The position numbers and the translations under genes were made by a program. The notes below the pieces were generated by a model, which worked only from the letters and a program-made list of their open reading frames with translations, was not told where the DNA came from and ran no database searches. From Atlantibacter subterraneus (GTDB lineage: Bacteria > Pseudomonadota > Gammaproteobacteria > Enterobacterales > Enterobacteriaceae), in NCBI RefSeq assembly GCF_027853245.1, contig NZ_JAPTZM010000008.1: 64,000 nt of DNA. The stretch is one strand, 5' to 3'. This document shows, one piece after another, positions 61,248 through 64,000 of this stretch (position 1 is its first letter; each line of letters starts with the position of its first letter).

Positions 61248-61270
61248 AAGAGCCTGAATCGCAGGCTCTT
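61248..61270. terminator. Hairpin between caiF and caiE
   Basis: A 9-bp stem, AAGAGCCTG (61248-61256) and CAGGCTCTT (61262-61270), with the loop AATCG lies between the convergent stops. A short T run exists on the minus strand (TTTT before CC), so it most likely ends the cai operon. Confidence 0.6.
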
Positions 61271-61276
61271 ATCAGG

Positions 61277-61867
61277 TTATGCAGTGGGTTTTACGTCGGT
61301 TGTCCCCTTTAAACGCGGCCGTTGGGGCTGCAGCTCTGTCAGGGGGATGGCCTCCTGCAATCCGGCAACACAACGTTGCGCCAGATCCCGGTATTCCTTA
61401 GTATTTAGCCGCTTCCAGTGAAGTTCTTGCCCGGTTACGTCCCGTCGATAACTCGCCGGACTGCCTATAAGCATTTGGCGAGGTTCTCCGATAAAGCCCG
61501 CTTTTACAAAACTCATCGCCGCTACAATACTTTCCTCACCAATAACCGCACCATCCATAATAACGCTGTTCATGCCAACCAGTACGTCACGTCCAATAAT
61601 ACAACCGTGCAGAATCGCGCCATGCCCAATATGTCCACCTTCATGGATAATTGTGTCTATACCGCAGTAACCATGCATAATACAGCAATCCTGGATATTC
61701 GAGCCGGCGTTAATAATAAGCCTTCCATAATCACCACGTAATGACGCCTGAGGGCCGATATACACATTTTCGCCTATAATAACGTCACCAATAATAACAG
61801 CGCTGGGATGAACATATGCACTCGGGTGAATAACCGGGATTACCCCTTCAAACGAATAAATACTCAT
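61277..61867 (-). CDS. caiE: Carnitine metabolism protein CaiE
   Basis: A 196-residue left-handed beta-helix protein of the gamma-carbonic anhydrase/hexapeptide-repeat family. The start MSIYSFEGVIPVIHPSAYVH at 61867 gives the E. coli CaiE length; the frame is open further upstream. Hexapeptide turns (VIIGDVIIGENVYIG; GHGAILHGCIIGRDVLVGM) are clear, and the metal-type histidines appear in MHGYCGIDT and EGGHIGHGA. In E. coli CaiE raises CaiB and CaiD activity and may act in cofactor synthesis. It is the last gene of the operon. Confidence 0.95.
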   Translation of the reverse strand: MSIYSFEGVIPVIHPSAYVHPSAVIIGDVIIGENVYIGPQASLRGDYGRLIINAGSNIQDCCIMHGYCGIDTIIHEGGHIGHGAILHGCIIGRDVLVGMNSVIMDGAVIGEESIVAAMSFVKAGFIGEPRQMLIGSPASYRRDVTGQELHWKRLNTKEYRDLAQRCVAGLQEAIPLTELQPQRPRLKGTTDVKPTA

Positions 61868-61889
61868 AATGCATTCCTTCGCACAACGC

Positions 61890-62675
61890 TTAGCGCCCCT
61901 TCCAGATGGGCGAGCGTTTTTCAGCAAACGCAACAGGGCCTTCGCTTGCGTCCTCGGAATGCAGAACGGCCGGGTAATGGCGTAATGCGCCACTGCGAAT
62001 ATGTTGATAACCTTGCTTTACCGATAATTCGCGAGTTTCGCGATACATCTCTTTTATTGCAGCAACGGCAAGCGGTGCGCTTGCTACAATGCTATTGGCT
62101 ATGTCTCTTGCGCACGTCATTAACTCTCCAGCATCAACCACACGATTTACAATGCCCCAACGTAGCGCTTCTTCTGCATCCATATGGCGTCCTGTCATGA
62201 CCATGTCATTGACGATTGCGGGAGGGAGAATCTTGGGCAGACGAAGTATGCCGCCGCTATCGGGCACAATGCCAAGACGCGACTCGGGTAAAGCAAAACG
62301 GGCATGACGGGTGCAGACAATCAAATCCGCCGCCAGCGCCAGTTCAAACCCCCCGCCAAAAGCGTAGCCATTTACGGCAGCAATGACCGGTTTATCCAGA
62401 TCGAATAACTCGGTAAGACCGGCAAAACCGCCCGGACCAAAATCAGCGTCCGGCGCTTCGCCTTCTGCCGCCGCTTTCAAATCCCAGCCCGCAGAAAAAA
62501 AACGTTCTCCTGCACCGGTAATAATTGCAACGCGTAATGTCGGATCGTCTCGAAAATGGATAAATAATTCGCCCATGGCGAAGCTTGTTTTCGCATCGAT
62601 CGCATTGGCTTTTGGCCTGTCGAGAATAATTTCCAGAATAGAGCCGTTACGGGTTACGTGAAGTGATGAGTTCAT
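61890..62675 (-). CDS. caiD: Crotonobetainyl-CoA hydratase CaiD
   Basis: CaiD reversibly hydrates crotonobetainyl-CoA to L-carnitinyl-CoA in the anaerobic carnitine pathway. The start at 62675 (MNSSLHVTRNGSILEIILD) gives 261 residues as in E. coli. The crotonase signatures are AGERFFSAGWDLKAAAEGEA (first oxyanion hole) and VNGYAFGGGFELALAADL near residue 110, with the catalytic glutamate region FALPESRLGIVPDSGG. It lies 71 bases after caiC and 22 bases before caiE. Confidence 0.96.
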   Translation of the reverse strand: MNSSLHVTRNGSILEIILDRPKANAIDAKTSFAMGELFIHFRDDPTLRVAIITGAGERFFSAGWDLKAAAEGEAPDADFGPGGFAGLTELFDLDKPVIAAVNGYAFGGGFELALAADLIVCTRHARFALPESRLGIVPDSGGILRLPKILPPAIVNDMVMTGRHMDAEEALRWGIVNRVVDAGELMTCARDIANSIVASAPLAVAAIKEMYRETRELSVKQGYQHIRSGALRHYPAVLHSEDASEGPVAFAEKRSPIWKGR

Positions 62676-62746
62676 AGCGTTTGATATCCTTATAGCCGTT
62701 GGATCCTGAGGTAAGTCGCCAGACCGACCGGCCCGGCGAGCCAGGG

Positions 62747-64000
62747 TTATTGCAAATATTTTCTGATAATTTTCCCCGTACAATTACGCGGTAAATCGCC
62801 GCAAAACTCGACGAAAGCAGGCACTTTAAATTTTGCCATCGTGTTTTCGCAGAACAGGAAAAATTCATTTTCATTGAGCTGCTCGCCTTCATTGACTACA
62901 ACAAATGCTTTTAGCGCCCAATCGCGCAACGGATCATTTACGCCAATGACCGCCACATCCTGAATTTTTGGATGCCTGGCGATAATATTTTCGATCTCTG
63001 TGCAGGAGATATTTTCACCGCCGCGTTTAATCATGTTGCAACTGCGGTCGATAAAATAAAAAAATCCGTCCTCAGTGACATAACCAAAATCGCCGGTATG
63101 TAGCCAACCATGACTATCGTAAATACGGGCCGTGGCGTCGGGGTGATTGTAATACTCTTTGAACAGCGTTTTACCAGGCTCGCCCTTAACGCAGATTTCA
63201 CCTGTCTCGCCGTAGGGGACTTGCTGGTTCTGGCTATTGCGGATTTCAATCTGATAACCGAAACCAACGCGTCCAATAGATGGCCAGCATCGCTTATCGC
63301 CAGGCCGATCGCCAATCACGCCAACGATGGTTTCGGTCATGCCGTACGAGGTCAATAGCCTGACATTAAACCGTTCGATAAAGGCGTCTTTCTCAGCGAC
63401 GGAAAGATGAAGATAAAAAAGTATCTCCCGCAGACAATGTTGACGTTCTTGCGGCTCCGGGGGTTGCAGCATCAGCGTTCTGATCATCATGGGGATACAT
63501 TCGGTCACCGTAGCCCTGTAGCGGCGAATCTGTTTCCAGAACGCACGTGCGCTGTATTTTTCAAGTAACACCAGGGTCGCGCCCACGGAGAAGGCCGCCA
63601 TTGCGGCGGTGCACTGGCAATCAATATGGAAGGCAGGCATCGAGGTCAGGTAAACATCATCTTCACGCAAGGCACATTGCCAGGAAGAGTAATAACCTGC
63701 ATAACGTAAATTGTAATGGGTGATCACGACGCCTTTAGGCCGGGAAGTTGTGCCCGACGTAAATAATATTTCTGCCGTATCCAGTGGGATAAGTGGCGTT
63801 GTATCAATTAATGTTGTGGGTTGGCTGCCGCGCAGACGATGAAAATCAATCGTATCTTCATCTGAGTCGTATACTTCCTCAGCGATCAGGCAAATACGTT
63901 CCAGCATGGTTTGCCGGGAAGTTTTAATCTGCTGATACATTCGATAAAAAGAGAGGGAAGTGACGACCAGTCTTGCCTGACAATTATTCAATAACCAACT
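62747..64000 (-). CDS. caiC: Carnitine-CoA ligase CaiC (partial, 5' end outside the window)
   Basis: This is the C-terminal 417 or so residues of an acyl-CoA synthetase of the ANL superfamily (E. coli CaiC 517). The frame is open to the right edge (codons reading SWLL before NNCQ), so the start is outside. The AMP-binding motif TAEILFTSGTTSRPKGVVITH, the core TSYGMTETIVG, and GWLHTGDFGYVTEDGFFYFIDR with the lysine of GKIIRK near the end are all intact. It activates carnitine or crotonobetaine with CoA and ATP. The remaining cai genes should follow to the right. Confidence 0.95.
   Translation of the reverse strand, partial: SWLLNNCQARLVVTSLSFYRMYQQIKTSRQTMLERICLIAEEVYDSDEDTIDFHRLRGSQPTTLIDTTPLIPLDTAEILFTSGTTSRPKGVVITHYNLRYAGYYSSWQCALREDDVYLTSMPAFHIDCQCTAAMAAFSVGATLVLLEKYSARAFWKQIRRYRATVTECIPMMIRTLMLQPPEPQERQHCLREILFYLHLSVAEKDAFIERFNVRLLTSYGMTETIVGVIGDRPGDKRCWPSIGRVGFGYQIEIRNSQNQQVPYGETGEICVKGEPGKTLFKEYYNHPDATARIYDSHGWLHTGDFGYVTEDGFFYFIDRSCNMIKRGGENISCTEIENIIARHPKIQDVAVIGVNDPLRDWALKAFVVVNEGEQLNENEFFLFCENTMAKFKVPAFVEFCGDLPRNCTGKIIRKYLQ

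Noticed and set aside
1..64000. CRISPR arrays, tRNA or rRNA genes, REP/BIME elements, integrases
   Set aside because: No regularly spaced repeats, tRNA-like cloverleaf ends, transposase or integrase motifs were seen. The accessory islands have no visible mobility genes or attachment repeats.

Overview
The window is chromosomal DNA of a gammaproteobacterium of the family Enterobacteriaceae. The backbone follows the order seen at 0 to 1 min of Escherichia coli: thrC, yaaA, yaaJ, talB, mog, satP, dnaK, dnaJ, nhaA, nhaR, rpsT, ribF, ileS, lspA, fkpB, ispH, rihC, dapB, carA, carB, caiF, caiE, caiD, caiC. Protein lengths and motifs match the E. coli orthologs closely. The accessory content (type I cellulose operon with bcsD, an sgc operon at an unusual site, retained cai genes) suggests a relative such as Enterobacter, Kosakonia, Lelliottia or Citrobacter. 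The genus cannot be settled from the sequence alone. No tRNA, rRNA, insertion sequence, prophage or CRISPR array was seen.

Layout. 1-6.6 kb: end of thrC, yaaA, yaaJ, talB, mog, an extra MHS-type transporter, satP. 6.6-12.5 kb: heat-shock operon dnaKJ with sigma-32 promoters, then nhaA-nhaR. 12.5-18.2 kb: a leftward seven-gene sgcXBCQAER-like PTS operon inserted between nhaR and rpsT, with a CRP-like site in front. 18.2-24.6 kb: rpsT and the rightward ribF-ileS-lspA-fkpB-ispH operon. 24.6-27.8 kb: a leftward dehydrogenase / sugar porter / lactonase operon. 28-35.9 kb: rihC, then a probable sugar-phosphate regulon: two overlapping cupin phosphoglucose isomerase-like genes, a convergent mannose-family PTS operon (EIID, C, B, A) headed by a large ManA-like protein, and a LacI-type regulator. 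Near-identical palindromic operators lie at both promoter regions, with a perfect-core CRP site between the PTS operon and the regulator. 35.9-38.3 kb: a VOC protein and MFS pair divergent from a DeoR-type regulator. 38.4-49.6 kb: leftward cellulose operon bcsO-Q-A-B-C-D-Z. 49.6-55.9 kb: dapB and carAB. 55.9-60.6 kb: blue-light/biofilm cluster bluR, bluF, ycgZ, ymgA, ariR plus two small lipoproteins. 60.8-64 kb: caiF and the convergent distal cai genes.

How it fits together. Housekeeping genes (protein folding, Na+/H+ homeostasis, ribosome, isoleucyl-tRNA charging, lipoprotein maturation, isoprenoids, lysine, arginine and pyrimidine precursors) form the stable frame. Between them sit carbohydrate-acquisition islands and two surface/biofilm modules: the cellulose synthase complex, and the BluR/BluF regulon with TTGTACA palindromes at both of its promoter regions. 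The most interesting uncharacterised unit is the 29-36 kb PTS/isomerase regulon, because one shared operator ties together genes in two separate transcription units.
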